The position numbers and the translations under genes were made by a program. Below the pieces are notes generated by a model, which was not told the origin of the DNA, made no database searches, and was given only the letters and a program-made list of their open reading frames with translations. Shown here piece by piece: positions 1-7,062 of a stretch of 12,736 nucleotides of DNA. Each line of letters starts with the position of its first letter. Within the stretch, counting starts at the first letter, position 1. Source of the DNA: JBDUDK01 sp040002995 (GTDB lineage: Bacteria > Actinomycetota > Acidimicrobiia > Acidimicrobiales > Ilumatobacteraceae); assembly GCA_040002995.1 (NCBI GenBank), contig JBDUDK010000016.1, positions 1 through 12,736 of the forward strand, written 5' to 3'.

Positions 1-2
1 TC

Positions 3-1061
3 GATCTCGGCGGGCTCACGTTGCGGGCGCTCGCTACTCCCGGGCACACCCCCGAACATCTCGCCTATCTCCTCCTCGACGACGCCCGTCCGACGGCCTT
101 GTTCTCCGGTGGGTCGCTGCTTGTCGACTCGGTCGCCAGAACCGACCTGATCGGCCCCGAGCGAACGGAGGAGTTGGCGAGGGCGTTGTGGCGTTCGCTA
201 CACGATCGGATCCTCGGCTTGCCGGACGAGCTGCCCGTGTACCCGACGCACGGGGCCGGATCGTTCTGCTCTGCCCCGGCGGGCGATGCGCGCACGACGA
301 CGATCGGTCGCGAGAAACGGGCCAACCCGCTCCTCGCCGCCGCCGATGAGGACAGCTTCGTCAAGCAGCTCCTCGCCGGGTTGGGTTCGTACCCGCCCTA
401 CTTCCTGCGGCTCCGGGAGGTGAACCGCGCCGGCCCGCACCTCTACGGGCCCGGCCAACCCGTGCTCCCTAGGCTCCGACCCGACGCTCTGCGGCTGCTG
501 CAGGCCGCCGGCACATGGGTCATCGACGCGCGACCAGTGGAGGCCTATGCCCGCGGGCATGTGCCTGGGTCGGTGTCGATCGCGCTGCGGCCGCAGTTCG
601 GGAGCTGGCTGGGATGGATAGTGCCCGACGGCGCGCCGGTGGTGTTCGTGCTCGACGCCGGTCAGGACCGCGGCGACCTGATCCGCCAAGCCCGCAACGT
701 CGGCTACGAACAGCTCCTGGGCGAACTCGACGGCGGCGTCGACGCGTGGCGCGCCGCGGGATCCGAGCTCGGCGCTATCCCGCTGGCACCAGTCGAGCAG
801 TTGTCGGGGCGGGTGATCGACGTCCGCCAGCGCAGCGAATACGACACCGGCCACATACCCGGCGCCCGTAACGTCGAACTCGGCTCGATCATCGATGCCG
901 ATCTCCCTCGCGGATCGGTCGCGGTCATGTGCGGGCACGGCGAACGGGCCATGACCGCCGCGAGCCTCCTCGTCCGCGGCGGCCACCGCGATCTGACAGT
1001 GCTCACCGGCGGGCCAGACGACTGGGCCCGAGTCCACGGGCCGCTCGAGACCAGCGGATGA
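3..1061 (+). CDS. MBL-fold hydrolase with two rhodanese domains, 5'-truncated by the window edge
   Basis: The frame is already open at base 3, so the TTG at 21 is probably internal and the N-terminal part of the beta-lactamase fold lies outside the window. What is visible (numbered from the TTG) is the end of the MBL domain with HTPEH at residues 9-13 and a HGAGSFC motif (bases 249-269). These are typical of MBL-rhodanese proteins related to persulfide dioxygenases, which bind iron or zinc and act on glutathione or low-molecular-weight persulfides. Two rhodanese domains follow. The first (about residues 158-245) has the DAR...AYARGHVPGS core but no cysteine where the catalytic loop should be. 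The second (about 265-345) keeps CGHGERA, with the catalytic Cys codon at 930-932. The stop overlaps the start of the next gene (ATGA at 1058), so the two are probably translated together. The likely role is cytosolic sulfane-sulfur handling; the substrate cannot be told from sequence. Confidence 0.88.
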   Translation, partial: DLGGLTLRALATPGHTPEHLAYLLLDDARPTALFSGGSLLVDSVARTDLIGPERTEELARALWRSLHDRILGLPDELPVYPTHGAGSFCSAPAGDARTTTIGREKRANPLLAAADEDSFVKQLLAGLGSYPPYFLRLREVNRAGPHLYGPGQPVLPRLRPDALRLLQAAGTWVIDARPVEAYARGHVPGSVSIALRPQFGSWLGWIVPDGAPVVFVLDAGQDRGDLIRQARNVGYEQLLGELDGGVDAWRAAGSELGAIPLAPVEQLSGRVIDVRQRSEYDTGHIPGARNVELGSIIDADLPRGSVAVMCGHGERAMTAASLLVRGGHRDLTVLTGGPDDWARVHGPLETSG

Positions 1062-2314
1062 CCGTCACCGCCCCACCGGCATCACAGCCGCTGCGGTTAG
1101 GGCTACGCGCGAACCTCGCCCAGTTCGTCCTGCTCGTCGCGGTCAACGCCCTCGTCGGGGGCATGATCGGCCAGGAGCGAACCGTGTTGCCGCTACTCGC
1201 CGAGCGCACATTCGGACTCACCGCGTTCACGGCCACCACGACATTCATCGTCGCGTTCGGCGCCACCAAGGCGCTCGCCAACCTCGCGACCGGCGCCCTC
1301 ACCGACCGAATCGGCCGCAAGCCGCTCCTCGTCGCAGGGTGGCTCATCGGAGTCCCTGTGCCGCTGCTGTTGATCTGGGCTCCGTCGTGGGGATGGGTGA
1401 TCGCTGCCAACGTCCTGCTCGGAATGAACCAGGGCATGACGTGGTCGACGACGGTGATCATGAAGATCGACCTCGTCGGACCAGCGCGCCGCGGCTTGGC
1501 GCTCGGGTTGAACGAGGCGGCCGGCTACGGAGCGGTCGCGCTGACGGCGCTGGTTACGGGAGAGATCGCCGCTCGCCACGGGTTACGTCCCGAGCCGTTC
1601 TACCTCGGCATCGCGTTCGCTGGGCTCGGCCTCGGCGTGTCGACGTTGTTCGTACGAGAGACCCACGGCCACGCCCGCCACGAGGCCGCGACGACGACCT
1701 CGGTTGGCGGGGCCGACAGGTTCCGATCGGTGTTCGCCCGAACGACATGGAGGGATCGGTCGCTGAGCGCGGTGAGCCAGGCCGGGCTGGTCAACAACGC
1801 CGTCGACGGGCTCGCATGGGGCATCCTGCCCTTGCTGTTCGCAGCCCACGGACTGTCGATCCAAGCCATCGGGGTGCTCGCCGCGTTGTACCCAGGCGTG
1901 TGGTGTGTCGGCCAACTGTTCACGGGCGCCTGGTCCGATCGGGTGGGTCGAAAGTCGCTGATCGTCGCCGGCATGGTCCTCCAAGGCGCCGCCCTCGCCG
2001 TCATGGCCGCGACCACCGGCTTGGCACCCTGGGCGCTTGGTGCGGTGCTCATCGGCATCGGTACCGCGCTCGTCTACCCCACGCTGATCGCCGCGGTCGG
2101 CGACGTCGCCCACCCCACCTGGCGAGCGACCGCGGTTGGCGTCTACCGGCTGTGGCGCGACGCCGGCTACGTGGTTGGTGCGCTGCTAGGCGGCGTAGTC
2201 GCCGACCTGTTCAACCTACGCGCCGCTGTCTGGGCCGTTGCGGCCCTCAGCATCATGTCGGGCGTCATCGTTGCCGTACGCATGACCGAAACACATCGGA
2301 GGGCGGACGCGTGA
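1058..2314 (+). CDS. MFS-family drug/ion exporter
   Basis: This 418-residue protein has the size and hydrophobic pattern of a 12-helix major facilitator. Motif A appears twice, as LTDRIGRK near residues 81-88 after helix 2 and WSDRVGRK near 291-299 after helix 8, which marks the two six-helix halves. I chose the ATG at 1058 rather than an upstream in-frame codon because the extra 43 residues are Arg/Pro-rich shadow sequence of the preceding gene. The 1058 start also gives an ATGA overlap with that gene's stop, implying translational coupling. By family it should be a proton-driven exporter in the cytoplasmic membrane. The coupling with an MBL-rhodanese protein suggests export linked to sulfur or metalloid stress, but the substrate is not readable from sequence. 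It ends 40 bases before the convergent cation transporter gene. Confidence 0.9.
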   Translation: MTVTAPPASQPLRLGLRANLAQFVLLVAVNALVGGMIGQERTVLPLLAERTFGLTAFTATTTFIVAFGATKALANLATGALTDRIGRKPLLVAGWLIGVPVPLLLIWAPSWGWVIAANVLLGMNQGMTWSTTVIMKIDLVGPARRGLALGLNEAAGYGAVALTALVTGEIAARHGLRPEPFYLGIAFAGLGLGVSTLFVRETHGHARHEAATTTSVGGADRFRSVFARTTWRDRSLSAVSQAGLVNNAVDGLAWGILPLLFAAHGLSIQAIGVLAALYPGVWCVGQLFTGAWSDRVGRKSLIVAGMVLQGAALAVMAATTGLAPWALGAVLIGIGTALVYPTLIAAVGDVAHPTWRATAVGVYRLWRDAGYVVGALLGGVVADLFNLRAAVWAVAALSIMSGVIVAVRMTETHRRADA

Positions 2315-2354
2315 TGACCGCCGCGCCGGGCGCCCGCCAACAACCAGCGCAGAG

Positions 2355-3527
2355 CTATTCCAGCGGCCCGCGGTGGCGGTTTGGGAAGTGGTGGTCGGTC
2401 AGCGCGTGGTGGTCGTGCCCGTTGTGGCCGCACGGACTCGAATGGATGTTGGCCTCGGCCAGACGTGGGATCTGGTGGAGGAGACGGTGGTGTGCTTCTT
2501 CGGCGATGGCGTGCGCGGCGGCGAGACTGAGATCCGCGTCAGAGATGATCTCGGCCTCGGCCCGCAGTTCGTGACCGATCCACCGGATCCGCACTCGTTC
2601 GACCTCCTCGACACCGTGAACGGAGGCGACCACCCGTTCGACTTCGTCGACGAGTCCGGGATCGACGCTGTCCATCAGACGCCGATAGATGTCTCGGGCG
2701 GCGTTCTTGAGCACGAGCAGGATCGCGAAGGTGATGAGAAGCCCGACGATCGGGTCCGCGAGCTGGAAGCCAAGAGCGACGCCGACGGCACCGATTACCA
2801 CGGCCAGCGATGTCAACCCATCGGTGCGGGCGTGACTGCCGTCGGCAACGAGGGCCGCCGAGCCGATCTTGCGCCCGACGCGGATGCGGTAACTGGCGAC
2901 GAGTTCGTTGCCGACGGCGCCGATAAGCCCGGCGACTATCACCCAGGCGACGTTGCGGACGTCGTGGGGGTGACGGAGTCGTTGGACCGCCTCCCACGCG
3001 GCGACGGCCGACGACAAGGCGATCATGAGAACGATGAAGATGCCGGCAAGGTCCTCTGAGCGCCCGTAGCCGTAGGTGTAGCGCTTCGTCGCGGGTCGCC
3101 GTCCCAGCCAGAAGGCGAGACCGAGCGGCAGCGCGGTCAACGCATCGGTGAAGTTGTGGATCGTGTCGGCCAGGAGCGCGACCGACCCACTTACGAGAAC
3201 CACGACCAGCTGCAATGCTGCCGTGAGAGCTAGAGCTCCCAGCGAGACCTTCAGAGCGAGGGTTCCTTCGGCGCTTGCCTCGAGCGCCGTGTCCAACAAG
3301 TCAGCCGCGTCGTGACTGTGAGGCGCGAAGACGGAGCCGAAGAGAGCACGGAGCCCTCGAGCGTGCTCGTGGCCATGACCGACTTCCTCGTGGCCGTGGT
3401 CGTGCTCATGGGCGCCGTCGCCGAGATCGTCGGGCTGCAAGTCGTTGTGATACCCGGGCTCGCGATACGACTCTCCGCGTAGCGAGGGGTCGTGGATTGG
3501 GGGTTCGCCGCTGACGTGCTCGCTCAT
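2355..3527 (-). CDS. Cation diffusion facilitator (zinc-type efflux), His-rich N-terminus
   Basis: This 390-residue CDF/SLC30 protein should export Zn2+ or a similar divalent ion across the cytoplasmic membrane in exchange for protons. The cytosolic N-terminus carries a His/Asp/Glu-rich segment (about residues 40-55: EHDHGHEEVGHGHEH). Six membrane segments follow. The transport site is the tetrahedral pair HNFTD (H124, D128) in TM2 and HARTD (H232, D236) in TM5, the arrangement of zinc-selective members such as YiiP and CzcD. A cytosolic ferredoxin-like C-terminal domain occupies about 285-360, followed by a second His-rich tail (HNGHDHHALTDHH). The ATG at 3527 has a GGAGG Shine-Dalgarno on the minus strand, so the longer in-frame extension to 3755 is rejected. 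It lies directly downstream of the ArsR/SmtB gene, the usual regulator-transporter pairing; loss of that regulator could leave it constitutive. Confidence 0.93.
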   Translation of the reverse strand: MSEHVSGEPPIHDPSLRGESYREPGYHNDLQPDDLGDGAHEHDHGHEEVGHGHEHARGLRALFGSVFAPHSHDAADLLDTALEASAEGTLALKVSLGALALTAALQLVVVLVSGSVALLADTIHNFTDALTALPLGLAFWLGRRPATKRYTYGYGRSEDLAGIFIVLMIALSSAVAAWEAVQRLRHPHDVRNVAWVIVAGLIGAVGNELVASYRIRVGRKIGSAALVADGSHARTDGLTSLAVVIGAVGVALGFQLADPIVGLLITFAILLVLKNAARDIYRRLMDSVDPGLVDEVERVVASVHGVEEVERVRIRWIGHELRAEAEIISDADLSLAAAHAIAEEAHHRLLHQIPRLAEANIHSSPCGHNGHDHHALTDHHFPNRHRGPLE

Positions 3528-3915
3528 GCTTGCCTCCGTCCTTGACGCGTCCCCGCACGGGACGCCGCTCGTGGTGATCGGGGAGGTCGTGCACGAGGTG
3601 GTCGGCGTGGAACAGGGCCTCTTCGACGAGCCGACGGACGTGGGTGTTCGGCGCTTGGTAGAAGACCTTTGTCCCATCGCGCCGCGTCTTGACCAGCCGG
3701 GCGAGGCGCAGCTTCGCCAAACTCTGGGACACTGCAGACGACTGGGCGCCGACATGCTCCGCGAGGTTGTTCACCGAGTGCTCTCAGTGCAGGAGCGCCC
3801 ACACGATCCGAAGCGGGGTGGGATCTGCGAGCAGCTTCAGGGTCTCGACCGCGATCGAAACCTGCTCGTCAGTTGGCTCCGACAATCGCCCTTCCTGCGA
3901 TCTCTGCGTAGTCAT
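3406..3915 (-). pseudogene. ArsR/SmtB metal-responsive repressor interrupted by an in-frame TGA
   Basis: Reading down from the ATG at 3915, the frame gives 43 residues of a normal ArsR start (LKLLADPT...LRIVWALLH). It meets TGA at 3784-3786, then continues in the same frame with EHSVNNLAEHVGA, the recognition helix (SSAVSQSLAKLRLARLV), the wing (TRRDGTKVFY) and the LVEEALFHADHLVHDLPDHH end. One codon therefore interrupts an otherwise complete winged-helix repressor, just before helix 3. The family usually has Gly, Asp, Ser or Arg at this position. GGA or CGA to TGA is a single change, so a nonsense mutation or base-call error is the simplest reading. Two further departures, Pro in LADPTPLRI (usually Arg) and Ser in SQSLAKL (usually His), fit relaxed selection. 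The reading frame beyond DHH runs about 120 bases into the transporter gene and is probably not meaningful. Selenocysteine insertion is possible but weakly supported, as only a poor downstream hairpin is present. Confidence 0.75.
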
Positions 3916-3945
3916 GCGGCGACCAGGATAAGGGACGCGAACTAG

Positions 3946-3962
3946 TATGACAGCGTGTAGTA
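3946..3962. promoter_or_regulatory. Putative BlaI-type operator upstream of the lipoprotein gene
   Basis: TATGACA-GCG-TGTAGTA is an imperfect 7-3-7 inverted repeat with the GACA-N3-TGTA core. It lies between the divergent starts of the arsR remnant (3915) and the lipoprotein gene (4001). TAGTAT at 3943-3948 overlaps it and fits the actinobacterial -10 form TANNNT. The same geometry recurs at 7561, 8959 and 9725. Five of seven arm positions are symmetric. Assignment to the local BlaI-family protein is inference. Confidence 0.5.
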
Positions 3963-4000
3963 GGTAGGTGCGACGGTGCTGTAGTCGTGAGGAGCTGAGC

Positions 4001-4939
4001 GTGTCTGATCCCGTCCTCCATCCGCGCTCACGTCTTGCCGGCGTGGTGCTTCTCGCGGCAGTGGTGATAGCGGCGTGTGGTGGGGGCACGAGTCCGTCGA
4101 CGAGCGGCGCGACAGCGGGAAGCATCGAACAGATCAGCAAGGGTGCCGTCGGCTATTCACTCGTACAGGCGCAGGGCGCTCTCACGTTGGGGCGGAACCG
4201 TTTGGTGTTCGGCCTCGTGCCGCCGGGGAAGGACTTCGGCGCGGGCGTGGTGGGTGGCTCACCGCAGGTGTGGGCGGCCAAGGACGAGACGTCACCGGCC
4301 ATCGGCCCCTTCCCGGCCCGTTGGGTGATGTGGGGCAAGTCGAGGACCGACGTTTACGGTGCCCCGCCCGTGCCCGGCTATTTCGCCGTCGAGGTCGATA
4401 TCCCCGGACCGGGCATCTGGACGTTTCTCGTGACGATGCGCGACAAGGGGCGTCTCGTCGCCGGCACGGCAGCGATGGAGGTCAAGGCGCACCCGGTCGC
4501 GGCGATCGGCTCCAAGGCCCTGTCGGAGGCGACGCCGGTGGCGACGACGCCGGCCGAGGCGGCCAAGATCGACACCCGGGACCCACCAACGCCAATGCAT
4601 TACATCAGCCTGGACGTGGCGCTGCGCAACGGCCTCCCGACGGTCGTGGTTTTCGCGACGCCGCTGTTGTGCACGAGCCGGATGTGCGGGCCGGTCGTCG
4701 ACGAGGTCTTGGATGTTTACGACAAGGTGGGCGCGACGCGAGCCAACTTCGTCGACGTCGAGGTCTACCCGCAGCGCGACGCCGATAAGCCGGCCCCCGA
4801 GTATCTGCGATGGGGGTTCGACACTGAACCGTGGGTCATCGTCATCGACAAGGCTGGGATCATCCGGGGGCGATTCGAGGGGCCGAGCACCGCCGCCGAG
4901 ATCGAAGCAGTCCTTGACCCGCTGCTGGCGAACGCCTGA
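4001..4939 (+). CDS. Secreted thioredoxin-like lipoprotein with a C-X4-C-G-P site
   Basis: The 312-residue product begins with basic residues, a hydrophobic stretch and a lipobox ending at Cys26 (V-I-A-A-C followed by GGG), so it should be lipid-anchored outside the cytoplasmic membrane. The GTG at 4001 has GAGGAG six bases upstream and sets the signal peptide correctly; the longer frame from 3968 does not. Residues about 45-165 form a beta-rich domain that I do not recognise. The last 110 residues look like a thioredoxin/SCO fold: a strand VVVFATPLLC, then C224-TSRM-C229-GP, a helix, and WVIVIDKAGIIRGRFEGP before a C-terminal helix. Cysteines spaced C-X4-C rather than CXXC are unusual for a thioredoxin, so reductase, metallochaperone or disulfide-relay roles are all open. 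A BlaI-type site lies 38 bases upstream of the start. Confidence 0.82.
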   Translation: MSDPVLHPRSRLAGVVLLAAVVIAACGGGTSPSTSGATAGSIEQISKGAVGYSLVQAQGALTLGRNRLVFGLVPPGKDFGAGVVGGSPQVWAAKDETSPAIGPFPARWVMWGKSRTDVYGAPPVPGYFAVEVDIPGPGIWTFLVTMRDKGRLVAGTAAMEVKAHPVAAIGSKALSEATPVATTPAEAAKIDTRDPPTPMHYISLDVALRNGLPTVVVFATPLLCTSRMCGPVVDEVLDVYDKVGATRANFVDVEVYPQRDADKPAPEYLRWGFDTEPWVIVIDKAGIIRGRFEGPSTAAEIEAVLDPLLANA

Positions 4940-4999
4940 TCGGTGAAAGGCGCCAAGCTGAGTCCACACAAGACGCGGCGTCAGTAGTCGAGGACATCG

Positions 5000-5170
5000 A
5001 TGACCGATCCCGAGTTGCCCGAGCCGCCTCACACCCGCACCGAACGGAGGGCCGAGCGCAAGCGTCTCCGCGGCGTGCGACGCCAGCGCCGCCGACTCCT
5101 GGCGAAGAGGGCCAAGGACAAGAAGTCGAGAGGCAAGGACCACAAGAAGGAGAAGAAGGGAAAGCGATGA
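5000..5170 (+). CDS. 56-residue Lys/Arg-rich small protein
   Basis: A short frame begins at the ATG at 5000, preceded by GAGGA at 4990-4994. It encodes 56 residues with an acidic/Pro start (MTDPELPEPPHT) and then an almost uninterrupted basic tail dominated by Arg in the middle and Lys at the end (KRAKDKKSRGKDHKKEKKG). Its stop overlaps the next gene's ATG (ATGA, 5167-5170), which supports real translation and coupling. No fold or family is recognisable. The composition would suit nucleic-acid or polyanion binding, or a disordered tail. Low sequence complexity means a coincidental frame cannot be excluded, although the Shine-Dalgarno and the coupling argue for it. Confidence 0.6.
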   Translation: MTDPELPEPPHTRTERRAERKRLRGVRRQRRRLLAKRAKDKKSRGKDHKKEKKGKR

Positions 5171-5745
5171 CCGTGACCGAATCCAGCAGCGCGCCGCGCA
5201 CGATCGAGTTCGTCACCGTCAAACGCAACCTTCCCCTCACATGGCGGTCCTATGGGCACTGGTGGATCGAGATGGACGGTGAGGAGAGCTACGGCTGGTG
5301 GCCGGCCCAGTGCCCGGTCGGCGTCCTACAAGCCTTCAAGGGCACCGGCGGGATTCTCAACGGCATGGGTGTCACCGAGGAGGGCACGTCGAACCGCGAC
5401 CCGAACCACGGTCTGCCGGCCGACTACGAGTTCCATCCCGTTCTGATTTCGGAGAAGACCGACGACACACTGCGAAACGACATGCGCCACTATGCGCACT
5501 CGTTCACCGGCGAATGGCGATGGTCAACGAGGCCGACCATGAACTGCCGACTCTTCCAGCTCGACCTGTTCGATGCCGTCGGGCTCGTCGACGGGACCGG
5601 CAACTACCACACCCGAGGTGAAGGCTGCCCAGCCCTGCGAACGCCCCGCCGGGTCGCGGCTCGACTAACCGGGCGGCGTCGATGGCCCGGCAACTTGCCC
5701 CGCCCCGGACAACGCGTCGGCGACATTTCCGCGCGACGGTCGTAA
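5167..5745 (+). CDS. Trp-rich conserved-looking protein of unknown function
   Basis: This 192-residue soluble protein starts at an ATG that overlaps the preceding small gene. Residues about 15-140 have the look of a conserved domain: LTWRSYGHWWIEMDG, ESYGWWP, a Gly-rich turn (GTGGILNGMG), RDPNHGLPADYEFHP, a charged helix (DTLRNDMRHYAHSF) and GEWRWSTRPTMNCRLFQLDLFDAVGL. The clustered Trp/His residues and the NCR...F...LF.AVGL helix suggest a small alpha/beta domain, possibly enzymatic, with His27, Cys133 and nearby Asp residues as candidate polar-site residues. I cannot name a family. The last 40 residues (after GEGCPAL) are Arg/Pro-rich and look disordered, or could reflect an old frameshift. 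There is no signal peptide or membrane segment, so it is probably cytoplasmic. Its stop lies in the loop of a perfect inverted repeat next to the following start. Confidence 0.7.
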   Translation: MTVTESSSAPRTIEFVTVKRNLPLTWRSYGHWWIEMDGEESYGWWPAQCPVGVLQAFKGTGGILNGMGVTEEGTSNRDPNHGLPADYEFHPVLISEKTDDTLRNDMRHYAHSFTGEWRWSTRPTMNCRLFQLDLFDAVGLVDGTGNYHTRGEGCPALRTPRRVAARLTGRRRWPGNLPRPGQRVGDISARRS

Positions 5746-5751
5746 CGACCG
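5737..5751. promoter_or_regulatory. Perfect inverted repeat between stop and start codons
   Basis: CGGTCG-TAA-CGACCG is a perfect six-base-pair hairpin. Its loop is the stop codon of the upstream gene and its 3' edge touches the ATG at 5752. No Shine-Dalgarno precedes that ATG, so the hairpin may mediate translational coupling: ribosomes terminating in the loop would melt it. The sequence CGACCGATG is shared with the start of the redoxin gene on the opposite strand at 7537. Confidence 0.4.
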
Positions 5752-7062
5752 ATGCTCATCGCTCACCTCTCGCCAGCCGACCACGCTGGCGTCGCCATGG
5801 TGCTTCGCCTTGGCCCCATCTTGCCGATCCTCCTCGTGGGCGGGGCGGCGCTCGTGCGTTGGCGAAGCCACCTGGGTAGGGAGGTCGCGGTCGCCGCTGT
5901 CGCCTCGGCGGCTGCCGGTGTGGTCCACCTCGCCCTGATCGGAGAACACTTCGGAGAGAGTGTGACTGCTGGCATCGCGTTCGCGGTGGTCGGGCTGTGG
6001 CAGGTGGCTCTGGGCATGCTGCTGGCCATCGACCAGCGCAGGCGCGGCACGTGGATCGTCGCCGCTCAGGCGACGGCCGTGGTCGTGATCGCCGTCTATG
6101 TCGCGAGCCGAACGACGCGTGTCCCTTCCCTCGACGGGCGAGAAGCATTCGACGCACTCGGCATCATCACGACGCTGCTCGCTGTCGTTGCCGCGCTCGC
6201 GCCCCTCACCCGTCACCTCGCTCGGTACCGCGTGCCGTCGACGGTGACGCTCCCTTTGCTGTTCGTCGCTGTCGCAGCAGCGGGACCGCTCGTGTTTGGG
6301 GTCTCGGGGGTGTTTGGACGCGGCGCGCTGACCATCACAACATCGGTGGCGGCTCTGGTCCTCATTGGCGCCACCCGAGAACAGCGGTGGTGGGCGGCCG
6401 CCGACGGAGCCATCATCGCCCTCATAGTCCGTGCCCCCAACCTCGGCGCGCTCGTCGTCGCCGGTCTCATCGCCGGCGTGGTCCGTGCCGGAGGGGGTCG
6501 AGGGATCGTGCGACTGCCCGCAGCGGCCACCGCAACGGCCGCAGTGCTCGCCGTGCCAGCGCTCAATGCGCGACTCGATCTTCTCCACGTCGGCCACCCC
6601 GCTGACACCGCGGCCGAGGTCGTGGTCTTCGTCGCCGCGGGTGCCCTCGCCTCTATAGCGCTGGCCCAAGGTCGGGTCACCGCCGTGGTCGCCGCCTACG
6701 CTACCTACGCGACGATCGAGGCAGCCCGGTTCACGATCGGAACGACTGGTCTCGGCGCGATCGAAGTGCCGATCACCTCGCTCAGTGTTCTGCTACTGGT
6801 GACCGTCGCCGCCCTCGACGCTTCGCTCTTGCCGTCAGCTCGCGCATCGATCGCTGCGGGCGGTGCGACGGGTCTCGCGATCGGTGTCTTACGTGCCCTG
6901 AACGTTGCGTATCCGACCCCGTGGGGGGTTGTAGTCGGCGTCAGCGCGGTCGCTACTGAGAGGAGCTGGACAATGTGGCGACGGCCTTCTCGACCTGATC
7001 GAACGGGACGTGCATCTGCAGCGACACTTCCCGGAACCGAATCTTCCCGGTCCGGTCGATGA
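5752..7062 (+). CDS. Large polytopic membrane protein of unknown function
   Basis: The 436-residue product is strongly hydrophobic, with about ten or eleven predicted membrane helices separated by short Arg-containing loops. The N-terminal part (about residues 1-100) has the pattern VVHLALIGEHFGES, then FAVVGLWQVALGMLLAIDQRRR. This H-x5-EHF plus W/Q-helix pattern is seen in actinobacterial membrane proteins near copper and redox genes; I cannot name the family with certainty. It starts six bases after the preceding stop, at the foot of an inverted repeat, and probably ends the operon begun at 4001. The last 37 codons overlap the convergent redoxin gene (6953-7062); their Arg/Ser/Pro-rich composition suggests a tail shaped by the opposite strand. 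Transport or redox-partner roles are possible, but none can be assigned. Confidence 0.75.
   Translation: MLIAHLSPADHAGVAMVLRLGPILPILLVGGAALVRWRSHLGREVAVAAVASAAAGVVHLALIGEHFGESVTAGIAFAVVGLWQVALGMLLAIDQRRRGTWIVAAQATAVVVIAVYVASRTTRVPSLDGREAFDALGIITTLLAVVAALAPLTRHLARYRVPSTVTLPLLFVAVAAAGPLVFGVSGVFGRGALTITTSVAALVLIGATREQRWWAAADGAIIALIVRAPNLGALVVAGLIAGVVRAGGGRGIVRLPAAATATAAVLAVPALNARLDLLHVGHPADTAAEVVVFVAAGALASIALAQGRVTAVVAAYATYATIEAARFTIGTTGLGAIEVPITSLSVLLLVTVAALDASLLPSARASIAAGGATGLAIGVLRALNVAYPTPWGVVVGVSAVATERSWTMWRRPSRPDRTGRASAATLPGTESSRSGR

Noticed and set aside
198..1037. Long minus-strand frame opposite the rhodanese gene
   Set aside because: It is the shadow of a clear MBL-rhodanese coding frame, with Arg/Glu-rich low-information sequence and no domain.
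3526..3945. Plus-strand frame of 139 codons
   Set aside because: It lies opposite the ArsR remnant, whose winged-helix motifs are obvious on the minus strand.
4154..4170. TCGTACA half-site inside the lipoprotein gene
   Set aside because: No matching right arm and an intragenic position; probably chance.
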